Source: Lepeophtheirus salmonis (lineage: Eukaryota; Arthropoda; Copepoda; Siphonostomatoida; Caligidae). From it: a DNA stretch of 64,000 nucleotides. Shown in pieces: positions 1 through 11,155 of this stretch. Both the position numbers and the translations under genes were made by a program. Location: positions 37,893,403-37,957,402 of the forward strand of contig NC_052138.2 in the NCBI RefSeq assembly GCF_016086655.4, read 5' to 3'. Below the pieces are notes generated by a model. It was not told the DNA's origin, did not search any database, and worked only from the letters and a program-made list of their open reading frames with translations. Positions within the stretch are counted from its first letter, which is position 1, and the number at the start of each line of letters is the position of its first letter.

Positions 1-330
1 CTTTCTTGATCCGACTGATAAGTTTGTCGTTGGTGTTGCAGAGGGCTCAGTTTTTTTCTCGTTTGATCGTGCCCCACAAAAAACCAATAATATATCGAAT
101 TCAGATTCGGTGAGTTTAAAGGCCAATGGTCCGGCGATATGAAGTTGTCAAAATGATCTAAGACCAATTGAGATATTTTTTTGAGGTGTGTCAGGGAGCT
201 GAGTCCTGCTGCCACATGTAAGGCCTCCCATTGGCAACTAAGTTGTTTCAGAGCTTCACCTTGGTCTCTAGGAGAGCTCGCTTAAGTAACGGGATAGATA
301 ATTTGTGCGAATATATACACCTCTATATAT
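1..330 (-). pseudogene. Mariner transposase relic, catalytic region, cut by the left window edge
   Basis: The minus strand reads as the second half of a mariner DDE transposase. Read 5' to 3' on that strand it gives a match to the second-aspartate motif (GRPYMWQQDSAP, then a stop where a Cys is usual, then HTSKK), then FDNFISPDHWP, NSPNLNSIYYWF in place of the usual NSPDLNPxDYY, and finally CNTNDKLISRIKK. The second catalytic Asp is visible (QQD). The third is lost, because NSIYY replaces NPxDY. There are several in-frame stops and at least two frameshifts, so it is dead. The C-terminal end and 3' terminal repeat lie outside the window. Recognition rests on motif order, which is characteristic of mariner. 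The subfamily is not assigned. Confidence 0.88.
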
Positions 331-1689
331 ATTCACCAGTTAAGTTCAGGGAGAGGGATGCACGAGAATTTCTTGCTATAGACAGAAAGAAGGAAGATAT
401 ACTACTAAAAAAAGTTATACCTTACTAAATTATCATAGTATGGCCAAAAGTTATGAATACTATTAATAAACTTTATAGTAATTGAGTTAATGTTAATATA
501 AAAGCAGGCTAGAATGTTGATATTATCCCCAAAATTGAGCGTGGATAATATTCTTCTTCTATTTCGAATTTTTGTCAATGAAAATATAGACAAACTAATA
601 TAATAAAACCTTTGAAGGCTGTGTAAATTGCATTTAAATTTGCAAAATTTGATTGTTGCAATAACAAAAAAATGATAAATTTAAAGAATTGATTTATGTT
701 ATTATATTAAATTAAATCTAAGTTTTTCTTATTAGCTATAATTCTTTTCTAAAGCACTTATTTGAATACTATAACTTACTAAAATATGTCAATGAAATAT
801 TCAGCTAGATTTTGTGATTTTCTCCTATTCTGGATTTTTGTTCAAGATTTATTTTATGTTGACACACCACATATGTAATAGAAATAAAACTTTTGAAATT
901 AAAAGTAAATATATATATTCATTTATGGATATTAAGATCCAACATCCTACAAAAAAAAAAGCTTAAGCCAAATTTGAAATCTTTATAAACTATCTATGTA
1001 TATACCTTTTGTCCGTGAAAAAATCATATATTGTTGTATTATTCCTTTTGGCATTAATCAAGCTTATCCTTGTATTTGAACTCACGTTATAAATAGAATA
1101 TATGTTGGATCACATTATTAGAATTATTGATGAAATTAATCAATAAAATTTCAACTCTTACTGATTGCTTTAACTCCTTGAACTATTTAAATTATTTTTA
1201 TAACCTAAAATATAAAGCACTGTGGCCAACATACTGCCTCCTTAAAATAATCTTTTTTTTAACATTCACACTATTTATTGCTATTTTTTAGAGGTAATGA
1301 CACGGTAAGGACCATTCAATTATTATTCCGTATGGGATCACAATTTTTTTTTCTAAAACGAAGGGATCTTTAGAATCAAAATACTATATATATGGGTAAT
1401 TAATTCGTTAAATACTTAGATTAATAAAGAAACACGGAATATTATCTAATTAATAGAAGTCAAATAAGATCAAATTTTAAAAATATCGACCTACATCAGT
1501 ATATATATATTTTTTTTCAATTTTGAAAGGACAAATAAATCGTAGAGAAAGGATTAACACTACAAGGGGGCTTAATAAATAACTGAACACTTATTAAAGA
1601 GAGAAATAAGAAAAATACATGGAAGGGACTGATAATTAGCTGTTAAGCTGTGTCTATTGACACCCGCCTCCAAAAATGCGATTATAATA
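331..1689. other. AT-rich interval without recognisable genes
   Basis: Only A/T homopolymers and short TA runs are seen. Short open frames here have the Lys/Asn/Ile/Phe-rich composition expected of random AT-rich DNA. Confidence 0.6.
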
Positions 1690-2080
1690 GACAAAAGAAT
1701 CAAGATTACCACTCTATTTCACGTAGAACATACACCAATAGAAATATGAAACATGATTAAGGCAAGCATACATACTATTTACAAAGTTACGAAGGCCATT
1801 AATCTACATGGTCGACATACTGAGGGCTCAAAGTACACCTGTACACACAGAAAATGTTACACATTTCATTTGGAGAACCAAACTCCGTTCTGACCGAAAA
1901 GATTGTAGTCTCCTTGGTCACAAGATGTCGCTGGAATTTTTACACTATCTGCATGTAGAGGTAAGTGCCTCTCAGACAAAGAAACATAATCTCAAAGCTG
2001 TTACTGCTTCTGTTGATGAGTATTATAACTCCATGAGACTGAATTACATTATTACCACTTGTCAGAGCTACTGGTGATAT
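1690..2080 (+). pseudogene. Mariner transposase relic, probable internally deleted derivative
   Basis: The frame beginning at 1808 is open for 89 codons and matches the C-terminal third of a mariner transposase in outline. STPVHTENVTHF corresponds to the motif after the second Asp (usually SAPAHTxxxVQxF). VSASQTKKHNLKAVTASV corresponds to the HPNLxxLKAAV segment. YIITTCQSYW corresponds to the terminal YIxxTCxSF. Just upstream, in another frame, IKASIHTIYKVTKAI resembles the mariner helix-turn-helix (SxxTVYNVxKxI). The two parts are normally separated by some 200 residues, so a central deletion is inferred, as in the copies at 30.1, 40.2, 47.1 and 63.3 kb. No catalytic Asp is retained at the WPPSSPDLNPLD position. 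Alternative: chance similarity for the short N-terminal part. Confidence 0.55.
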
Positions 2081-2964
2081 ACTTGGTTATATTTAAGATT
2101 ATAATGGCAATACATTTGGCAACATCTGTATAAAGTTTAATTAATGTAAGAGTTGTCATTGAATACATATATATATTTATTAATCATCTGTTCCTTCCCT
2201 AGAGTGTTTATGTACTCAAGAATGTGAGATACCCTTGCAATATTTGTTTTTTTTTTTGTATCAGAATTTTACCTCTACTTTCTAGGTTATTCTTAATTTG
2301 TCATATATTTCCTAGTACTAAATTAGTTTCTGAGTTATTCAATCTTATGGAATAGATTAATCATATATCAAAGAATGGTTTTAGTGCGTTCTAGTTAGTT
2401 ACATCTTATTGCTATCTCTTATTTTGTATAAATCATGTCTTGTTTGCTAATAATTTATTCATTTACAAATATATATGTCCGAGCTATAGTCTACAATCTC
2501 CTAAATACAAAGATTATGAATTTACATGTATAAAATATAATGGTAGAAAAGTATACAATTTTTTTACAGATATTTATAGAATTAAGAAAAAAACAAGTAT
2601 TAAAAACAAATAATATTTGTAACTGAGCAATGATCTTGATAATCTTTCAAATAAACAAAAGCTTTAAAAAGGGAACACAAGGAATATTGTAAGAATGAGT
2701 ATTTTTTTTTTAAATTATCATATTATTAAGTGTAAGTAATTTGAATTTAGGGAATATGTTATTTTTTACATAGAATTTCTTTGGCTTTAGACTATTATTT
2801 ATTATTTTACGTTTTTTGAACATATATACCAATCAGTTCTGTAAACGTTTATTTTTTATTAAATATATTTTCTTGTTAAATAATAATCCGATTTTAATAA
2901 AAAAACAATCCCAAATGAAAAACAAATAAACTTATTGTTATTATTGAATAAAAACCTAGCCTTG
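2081..2964. other. AT-rich interval, nothing recognised
   Basis: Dominated by A/T runs. No coding similarity, terminal repeats or RNA gene motifs were seen on either strand. Confidence 0.6.
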
Positions 2965-3047
2965 ACCTCGGAAACAGAACCTGTATTGATGACATTCTCC
3001 TTTCTCAGTATTCGTCCCGTACCCTCAACATCAGCTCTGAATGACAA
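2965..3047 (-). other. Exon-like open segment of unknown identity
   Basis: This short stretch has richer base composition than its surroundings. On the minus strand it reads FRADVEGTGRILRKENV followed by INTGSVSEVKARF, and it is preceded by a plausible splice acceptor (pyrimidine-poor but ending tcattcag). There is no strong donor; gctag followed by gttttt is the best candidate. The residue mix (Glu, Arg, Gly, Val) is unlike the Lys/Asn/Ile-rich translations of flanking DNA. I do not recognise the protein. It could be a real small exon of a gene with long introns, an old pseudogene fragment, or chance. Confidence 0.25.
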
Positions 3048-4067
3048 TTTAATATTTTTGCTATATAAGTAAAATAACGACTCGTGGGAAAAATTTTAAT
3101 CAGGAAGAAAATGAATTTATACTTTATAATGAAGAAATTGAAAATTTTTGACTTAAATTATTGGAATCAAAAATTAGATTTACTCTAGTATAGTAGATTT
3201 TTTGGACATATGAGTTCATTTTTCAAGTCAGTTAAGTTTCCAAATGATTGATAATTGAAATGATAAAATCCGGTCTAAAATTTGCATTCTATTTGTAATA
3301 ATTAGATATTATAGGATGTTTAAAAATAATAGAAATTATGTTATGGATAATTCAGTAGTTTTATGATTGTTAGGAAACCAATCAGAAAGTAGAATCCAAT
3401 AGAAGCTTATTTACGCATTTGAAAAAGGAGTATAGTGTACTATTCAGAAAGAACATTTCCACTCAGCAGCAATAAAGTAGTTGATTTGATTGATTATAGT
3501 CGACAAAATAAAAATAAATATATAGATGATGTCTGTAAGTGTAAAGTATTGAAAATAAACTATTCTAATATAACTTTTGTATTAAGATTTTTCTCATTTC
3601 TCAGGAATTTTTTTTTTTACTTGAAGAAGAGATGATATATTTTATGTTAGTGTTACCTATATCTTTTCAATTGTCATGTTCTTCATTATATCAACCTTTA
3701 TAATAGTGTACTTTTTTTAATTCTGTAACCTCATATAACCCATGAAAGAAACCATTTGAATCCGAAGTTATGAACAAACTAATTTTGGTAGAGCTGCAGG
3801 CTTATAAAAAAGTCAAATACACTACCCGACACGACGGATTAAAGTCAACTTGTACATCACTAGAGTTCATGTAACTCTTTTGATAAAAGGATATATGGAA
3901 TGTCAGATCTCATACTGCTTTTAAAATTACATATTATATTTCAAAGACGTAACGTTAATCCTGATGTGAGACATATATAATAATGTGGGCTTTTTGTGTT
4001 GACTCCTAGTCTTGATTTAATTTTCCAAGTATGTGATTATCTTTATATGATGTATTTGTATACTACA
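3048..4067. other. AT-rich interval, nothing recognised
   Basis: A 66-codon frame at 3435-3635 is low-complexity and looks random. No repeats or terminal motifs were identified. Confidence 0.6.
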
Positions 4068-4175
4068 AGGGCGTTAATAGCTTTCATCATTGGAGGGGGG
4101 GGGGGGCTTAGTCTAAAAAAATATCAACACCGTAATACATTCACCACTAATATAAATAGGTTTATTTATATAAGG
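4068..4175 (-). mobile_element. Partial hAT-like MITE, terminal fragment
   Basis: The segment starts with a terminal sequence resembling GTTAATAGCTTTCATCATT followed by a G homopolymer. It then reads through atcaacaccg and an ataaataggtttatttat stretch. Reverse-complemented, this matches the right ends of the longer repeats at 20.4 and 26.4 kb (GCTAGYAAYC-type end, atgatgaa, then aaataagccta). It is therefore a third, truncated copy in inverted orientation. The long G run is a variable part of the terminal region, not a separate microsatellite. Confidence 0.6.
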
Positions 4176-7100
4176 TTCTAGAAAATTTGTGTAAAGTTGC
4201 CATTAGAGAAAATTGGCATAAAGATAACTGTATGTGTGGAAAATTTACATTAGGAAACATTCCTGTCATTTACTGACAAAATCAGAATACCTCCCCCCAA
4301 ACCATATTTTTTGTACTTGCAGGGCCACCACCCATGTGTGTTTTTTAACCTTGTTGGTGTGTCTGTCACAATCTTAAACGACCTATGGGATCGGGGTTCA
4401 TTTTGATATATTGCATTTTTACAATTTTACCCAGGCTAATATTCCGTTAGTAACAATATTCCTACTTTTAAATTTGTAAAAACCCAAAAAATTCTAGGAT
4501 CTTTGGGTAGAAACCATAATATGTTTGGCAACACATGAGCCCTGTGACTTTTATTTTGCTCTATTTGTGGGTAAATCAATGTGGCCACTTTCAAAGGCTT
4601 AAACCATGCACCTCCTATAGCTAGTAATTGTTTATAAACGCTTATTTAGAGTTCAAAATACATCTGAGATGCATGGTCCACCATTTCATAAAAATAATTT
4701 ATTGAGTTTGTCAAAGTATCTCTCTTGTGCTCCAAGTCATCCTCGCCCAAACGGGAAATAATAATAATTAAATTTGTTGATTACCCGGCCAACCGCCGTT
4801 ATTATTCACTCATATCTATCTTCAAATTTTAAATGTTAAGAGTAATTTAAAAAAAGATTCCATGAGCATTGTTGTCGAACACAAAACTAGCTGCCGATTG
4901 GTTAAGAAAATATTGTTTTAGTTGCCACCATGATCAAACAGTAAGAGAAGAGAAAATATATAGTAGCACTCCTCACTGCAGAATTGTCCGACAAGGCCGT
5001 TGGGGATAAGCTTTTTAATCATTGCTCATTGATATTTACTGGCTAGTGTTAAAACCCTAAACAAAAAACTATTGATTGTTCGATAGCGTTCCAATGCTGA
5101 GCAAATAAGTACAAACTATATTTTAATGTTTCAATTCTGAAAATGGAACATCGAGTATAAAAAAATTATACTAAAAATAAGATTCAAATAATGTATCTTG
5201 CGTTGTTCTGTTTTAGGTATAATCTAGCATATAGTTTTTTATAAGCCAATAAATTTTTTGCTGGATTAACATTTCTACAGAATACATCTTCATGAAAAAA
5301 CAAATATTGATATTTAAATTAATAGAAACTAATAGATGGTGAAAATATAAATGACACTGCAGGATTTTTGCAATTTATCATGTTTCAAATAGAATAGAAA
5401 CCATAAAACAGAATACTGGTTAAAAAAATGGCGTTTATCAATATATAAAATTTGGCAAAATGTTTTTTGAATACTTAGTTCTTGTAAGAAATATAGCAAA
5501 ACTACAAAATACCATTGATTTTTCCAACTCTGTACTGAAATAAGGATAAATAATTTATTTTCTTCATTTGTAACATAAAAAAACAACAACATTAATATCT
5601 CTACGTGATTTTAATGTATTAATATCACATGAATCTCTTGGCAAATGTATTTGCAATGTGCCTAATAATACATAATATACCTAATAATAGATTAACATTA
5701 AGTATACATCATTAAAATATGTACTCCTCCTATCATCCTCACCACTTTAATTTCAAAATCACACAGTGGATTACATAAAAGCTCAATTCTTCGAGACTCG
5801 TTTTATACCTTCATAGAAAAATAGAGCAAGAATCAAACTTTTGATATTTTTCTTGAAGAAGAGGACCCTCGTGATTGTATTTCTATTTAGTTGGTTTAAT
5901 AATAAAATCCTGAGTGACACATAAAGTGTGGGTTATTAGTAAAGGAAGAGAAGTGTATATTAGCCAATAAGTGCATTGTCAAAATTCTATATAATGGAGT
6001 TACAGCAATGGCGAGGAGAAAGAGAACAAACCAAGATTTTGTGACAGCACCAACAAAGTTTGACTTGAAAATATAGAACAAAAGATTGATCTCCCTATAC
6101 TGTGGTATAGTTGTACTAAGGAAGAGTACTTGATCAATGTTTTACTTAATATTCTAAAATTTAAAACGATACACATTCATATAAAACCGATTAATTAGGT
6201 AATTGACTATATATCATGTATTTGAAAGTTATATAAATTATTTGAAAAAATATAAAAACAATTTTTCTTTCAATAAAAGTAATTCTACGTTTATTGGCTT
6301 TTTTATTAGAGTCCAACCAATATTCCTTTAATGCCGAACATACCAAATTTAATACACTTTTAATGGTAACTAAAAATATCTAATGCCCAATATGATCATA
6401 TATATATGTTATAACAACATTTTATTAAGATTAAAGCCTGTATATTTCAATGCATGTAACTGATATTAAATTTCATTAGGAGCTCAGAATATCTTATTTG
6501 CTAATGATAGATACAGTTTTTAGTCAACTACGTACTTTTTTACACAAATATCCTTAACACTCTAATGAACAAAATTAAAAGTATAAATGTTTGTACAACA
6601 ATTACTTACTTATTTATAAAGTGATTTTGCATGGAATTTAGAAACGGAAAGAACCAAATGAATTTAAAATATATATATTAATTAATTTTGTACAAACAGG
6701 CAATAAATGTAGCTTATCGAAAATCAAAAAAATCAGGCTAAACTACCTGATATATAGCGAGCTGATAAAATTTACAAAATTTAAGGAGTTTAATACGAAT
6801 TAATAATGAGTAATCATTGCTGATATTTTTTTTTCTCTTTTATAAACTGTCTGTTTTTTGTTTTGTTTTTAAATGGAAATGAATTTTTAATTAGAGCGTC
6901 GAGGGGGTGGGGGATTTTTAAATTCCTTACATTTTTAATTACTCTATTTTTCCTTTAACTGGTACATCACTTTTAGTTTTCTTTTTAAAGTAATGATCAT
7001 ACAATTATGTGAAAGAAGTAAAAAATACATAAAACCCAATGTGTGACGACATTGAACATAAATAAGAAAAAATTGAGCCTTAAGAATATTTCAAGACTTT

Positions 7101-7515
7101 TTTTTTTTTTGTTCATCTTGACATGGGATCGATCTACTATTCTACAGTGTAAGAGAAAAATTATACATTGGACTGAGTGGCTATATTGGAGTTTGTTGGG
7201 ATTGTTTTAACTAATTTTCAAAGGTTAGACTGGAAAAAACATTAGCCACTTAATCGCTTACCAATTTTTAACCTCCAAAAATAAATGGTATCTGCCCCTT
7301 TCAAAAAAAAAAAAATAAATATATATTGTAGTTTCGGTTTCTTTAAAGCAATTTTTGGGGTGGGGGAAACTCTATTCGAGTAAAAATAGGTCGTAACACA
7401 CTAACAAAATAATAAGCTACTTTACATTAGAGGTTATATGTGGCCAAATACCAGACTAAGGAAAGTAATGTTAAGATAATCAAAGGAAAAATAACAATCA
7501 TGAATTTGAATGGGT
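4176..7515. other. AT-rich interval with one weak repeat motif
   Basis: Around 4363-4396 the sequence tcttaaacgacctatggga recurs in similar form at 18179-18210 (tcttaatcaacctatgggt), so both may be remnants of one repeat. A 61-codon minus-strand frame (5896-6081) encodes a hydrophobic stretch SWFVLFLLAIAVTPLY preceded by an acceptor-like ttctatattttcaag. It has no other gene-like support. The remainder is A/T-rich with nothing recognised. Confidence 0.5.
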
Positions 7516-7800
7516 TTAAAAATGGTTTACTCGCTCAGTTAATCTATTGCCTTTTTCATTGTTGCAGAGGGATTTTTGTAAATAAGATTTACCTATTTGT
7601 CCGGATTGAAGGAAAATATTCCTGACTGTTGGTGACCTCAAACTCAACCTATCTGAACTCTTTGAACTTACATACCTCTTCACAACTCCATCAAAACATT
7701 GAAAGTCAACCTTAGGAAGTACAATGTCTTTATACCACCTCAGAAACTTATTGCTGACGGCAAGTCTTTCAACATTGTCTGGAGCTTGTAATTGAGACAA
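7516..7800 (-). other. Unassigned open reading frame, coding-like composition
   Basis: This is a 94-codon frame with balanced composition. It contains APDNVERLAVSNKFLRWY, KDIVLPKVDFQCFDGVVKRY and LRSPTVRNIFLQSGQIGKSY. The NKFLRWYKDI segment faintly recalls C-terminal GST-like domains (xxVxRWYxxI), but no second motif supports that and I do not assign it. An acceptor-like ctcaattacaag lies just 5' of the Leu-Gln-Ala-Pro start. The frame lies about 250 bp downstream, on the same strand, of another unassigned frame (8048-8245). The two could be exons or pieces of one unknown mobile element. Both sit in locally less AT-rich DNA. Confidence 0.3.
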
Positions 7801-8047
7801 AGGTTTATAATTTTAATAAGCATTATATTTATGTGAATATATTAAATTGTATTAAAAAATTAATTCCTTATAATTCTGTTTGTTTTTGAATTATTCATTA
7901 TTTCTTTTGTAATTTTATCATGAAACGCCTGCATATTAAAACCATGCTGACATGGTACATCTTCATCTATTGACATTACTAGAAATAAGATAAACTTCAG
8001 AAATATATTGATGATACTCTACAAAACGTTTTTCGGAGAATCTTAGT

Positions 8048-8245
8048 TTATATTTGAAAGGCATGTAGAATCTTTATAAAAAGAGCATGGGTCTCACTAG
8101 GAAATTTGAATTGTCTTGTGGTAGAGAAATGCCCATAGGAGGGCACTTTAATTTTCCCTAAAGTGCCAACTGTTACCTCTGGTATTGCCGCAGATGTACG
8201 TTGGTCAAATTTACTAGTTGGTAAAAGTTTTTTTAAGGGAGTCAA
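8048..8245 (-). other. Unassigned open reading frame, coding-like composition
   Basis: This is a 65-codon frame containing KFDQRTSAAIPEVTVGTLG, KIKVPSYGHFSTT and FKFPSETHALFIK. Proline, glycine, threonine and serine are far more common than in the flanking random frames. It is open 5' of the first Met for a few codons. No family is recognised. It lies upstream of and on the same strand as the frame at 7516-7800. It may be a retroelement polyprotein fragment or an exon; the sequence alone does not decide. Confidence 0.3.
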
Positions 8246-8492
8246 AGGCGCTTGGTGACGTTATGAAAGGATGAAACCATATACAGTTTCTACGTTGGAA
8301 ACAAGGAGCTGTTTCTAATTATCAACTATGGCTCTTTTTATTGGTTATTTGAGAAGAAGAAACATCAATATACAAACATTTAACAGTATTAAAATGATAA
8401 ATAAAAAAAAGGATATTTGACATCTTCTGAAAAGTGGTTCAAATATTACTTTTTTTAGACAACATTATTCAACGACCAGAGAAGTATCTATC

Positions 8493-8621
8493 CATTTTTC
8501 CATTGTAGCGAAGGAAACTACCGACCATATCATCCGGAAATGTGAGATTTTAAGGGACTCTTATCAGCGGATTTCACATGACCAGCTCAAGAACTCGGGT
8601 ACTGATAGAGATGAATTATGA
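8493..8621 (+). pseudogene. LINE C-terminal zinc-finger-like fragment
   Basis: This 42-codon frame contains KETTDHIIRKCEILRDSYQR. That resembles the Cys/His motif found after the reverse transcriptase or RNase H region of many non-LTR retrotransposons, typically CxxCxxxxETxxHxxxxCxxL. The first Cys pair is not clear, and the frame upstream is interrupted. A comparable but better preserved fragment lies at 60.2 kb. It may be the end of a 5'-truncated LINE insertion. No poly(A) tail or target duplication was identified. The assignment rests on one short motif. Confidence 0.4.
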
Positions 8622-9239
8622 GGAAACTATTGTGGGAAGGAGGAAAACAAAGTTAACGTCATTATTACAAAAATACAACGAATAATTTATACAAAAATAA
8701 TTAAAAAATACAAAATATATCAAAGGTGTAAAATAAATAAACTAGTTATTTTTTGTTAACAAAAGATTATTTTGCTTAACACGTTATTTTATATTAAATT
8801 ATTTTTATTTAAATTTTAATATTTCTAATTTGTGTCATAATTTTGATCCTATTTTTATATATTTTGATAACACCTCTTATTTTCTTGTTTCTTAGTGTTA
8901 AAAATCTCTGTTGTGCAATGTGTTAAGCTTTTTGACTTGGAGTTTGTATAGATGTTTTATGCTTGGTACTAAAATAACACCAGCTGGCCAAAAAAATGAT
9001 GTGCTTTAAAACAAATGAGTCATATAAGCTGTGAATAAAAGTTGCAAAGGGATTATTTATCTTATCTTTTATTTTATTTAATATTAATAAAGTTTGCTTG
9101 TAAAGAGACGAACACCTCCTATTCAAATAATATATAAAAAAAGGGTGAAGAAGATGAATGGTGTATACAAAATATAAAACTTAATTAGTAAGTAAACAAA
9201 CATTTGGTACATTGATGTATTTTGTAAAAAAGAAACAAT
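8622..9239. other. AT-rich interval, nothing recognised
   Basis: No coding similarity or repeat structure was seen. A minus-strand frame at 8923-9126 has random composition. Confidence 0.55.
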
Positions 9240-9473
9240 TTAGGAGAAAGGTTTTTTTGTTTCATGACCTAGACTTATGAGGTAGTATGTTGTCCATAGA
9301 TATTTCGTGGGGAGATTTTCGGGATTTCTAGCTATTAGTGGACTGATATATTCGCTCTTTAGGAAGTTTTTATGTTTTATTACATCTGTCTGAGCTTCAA
9401 AGACAGATTCATCCAATTCATTAGCAGTAACTCTTTCAATTCTTGATGATACAAATGTATCACTTTGGTTGGT
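9240..9473 (-). other. Unassigned 77-codon open frame without a start codon
   Basis: This minus-strand frame is stop-free between a TAA at 9474-9476 and a TAA at 9240-9242. It has no Met near its beginning, so start-based gene callers would miss it. It reads SDTFVSSRIERVTANELDES, then VFEAQTDVIKHKNFLKSEY, then ISPLIARNPENLPTKYLW. The composition is protein-like and it is not low complexity. I do not recognise a family. BEL/Pao and other retroelement polyproteins have a similar acidic then lysine-rich stretch, but I see no diagnostic motif. It may be an internal piece of a mobile element or an exon. Another fragment on the same strand lies 240 bp upstream (9710-10003). Confidence 0.35.
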
Positions 9474-9709
9474 TTACATCCTCTTCATTTGGGTCATTGC
9501 ATATTATCTAGTGTTAAAACTTTGATGAAAACATAAACAATGCGGAACACTCCAAATGACGTATAATCTTTTATCTATCAAAAACAATACAACAATGCAA
9601 AATTACTTATATTCTCAAAATCAATTCACATGTTTATCAACATAATAGAGAAATAAAATTATCGAATGAGAATTGAATTTTTTCATATAACAGAACAGTT
9701 TCTTTTTGA

Positions 9710-10003
9710 TCAGATTAGTTTATGACAAAACATTTTGAAAAATAACTTAACTATTACCATTTTGGTTGATTGTTTTAATTTTTTAATTATGTGCGGAGCA
9801 TTAATAACTTTTTTATGCCACATGCATTGAAGCTTCTTTGAGCCATCCGTACCTTCAATTATTGTACAGCATTGTATAACACCTGTGGGTTTTATTATGT
9901 TGTACACAAATATTGCCTTTATAGTCTTTATAGCTGAAAAAAGTGCACTGTACTTTAATAGAATGTACCAAGGCCATATGATCTTACTTTTCAAGGAAGA
10001 CAT
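9710..10003 (-). other. Possible P-element/THAP9-like transposase fragment
   Basis: This 97-codon frame contains VIQCCTIIEGTDGSKKLQCMW and then KKVINAPHIIKKLKQ. P-element and THAP9-like transposases carry a TDGxxxNxxMW segment and later a DxPHLxKxxRN segment, so the order and spacing are suggestive. The Asp of DxPH is replaced by Asn here, and the rest of the catalytic domain is not seen. There is no terminal repeat or flanking THAP zinc finger. The call is weak, and chance similarity in AT-rich DNA remains possible. Confidence 0.3.
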
Positions 10004-10994
10004 CTCAATTGTTAAAAAAGGAATTCATGCTATAAGATATTTTTTTCCCCTAAAAATATTGCTTTGTTCACAAGAAAAGTTTTATAGGTAAAAACAACAA
10101 ATTTATTCGTTTGGCTTTGTATCAACATGAAGCCAGTGTTTCGTTACAATTTCGAACTCCATATTTTAGGAAAACAACTTCTGAAGAACAGATGCCCATA
10201 AATCATTTTAATCAAAGAAGAAACAAAACAATATAAGAATAAGTGTGCGCAGCTAATGTTTATTGTGTCATATTTAAACCAAATAAAAATGTCAAATAAG
10301 AAACTTTGTACCAAAGTTTAGCACGCCATATTGAAAAAGAATAGAGAAGTATGTTGGTATCTTTACTACAAGTATTGAAGCAAGTAAAGAAATAAAGAAA
10401 TCAATTTATAAATTGTTAAGATTTTAATGCATTTTTGGAATATTTGATTATTAAAAAAAGTAATAGTATTTTTGTTTTGTTTTTTCGTTTTATTGTTGAA
10501 AAAATTATGATGCAGTCACCATAAAGATTAATGTACCTTAAAAATTGCTAAAAGCTGATGCAAAATATTTATATCATTCTTAAAAAGGAAGAAAAAACAT
10601 CTAAAAAAAAGCATGCAAAAAACAAAATGTTGTTGGAATAATCTAAATATAGAAGCTGACTCTTTGATGACAAAATATACATGGTTAATAATTTATACTA
10701 GTATAATAAAAATTACGTGAGATGTCGGGAGAAAAGTTTTTCTGCAATTTAAAGTCTACAATTGAATCTATATTAATATTTTTTTTTCGTGGGCAGGAAG
10801 GCTTATTAATATTTCAATTTAATAGTAAGGACAAATGAATTATTCAAATCTTCTGCGTACAAAAATAAATTTTTCAATCTTCCTCCTCCTCCACGGGTTT
10901 TTTTTCTGCCTAGCAACATTTTTTATTTTTCACTCTACTATTAAAAATTAGAAGGGAAGTGGAGATTGCATTTGTCAGGTAATTTTTCTTGAAT
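10004..10994. other. AT-rich interval, nothing recognised
   Basis: A small pyrimidine-rich patch (tcttcctcctcctcc) lies near 10877. No coding or repeat structure is supported. Confidence 0.6.
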
Positions 10995-11155
10995 GAACAC
11001 TTATGAGAATTTAATCTGTTCAATAATTTTTCAGGTAGTAACATGAAGGAGAGATTTCATTAACCAGTTAATTTGTTCTGAACTGCTGCAATTCAAATAA
11101 ACACGTATTGCTGCAATTCAAATAAACACTTATGAGAATTTAATCTGTTCAATAA
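10995..11155 (+). repeat. Two interleaved short direct duplications
   Basis: The run aacacttatgagaatttaat with its continuation ctgttcaataa occurs at about 10996-11026 and again, identically, at 11125-11155. Inside this interval gctgcaattcaaataaacac occurs twice in immediate succession (about 11086-11105 and 11111-11130). The perfect identity in an otherwise decayed region suggests a recent local duplication or a replication slippage event. Confidence 0.8.

Noticed and set aside
231..428. 65-codon plus-strand open frame
   Set aside because: It overlaps the antisense of the mariner relic and AT-rich flank; the readable protein is on the minus strand.
5329..5592. 87-codon minus-strand frame
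   Set aside because: Phe/Leu/Ile/Tyr-rich translation typical of random AT-rich sequence, no motif.
5896..6081. Hydrophobic minus-strand frame considered as a membrane-protein exon
   Set aside because: One hydrophobic stretch in AT-rich DNA is expected by chance; there is no donor site or homologous motif.
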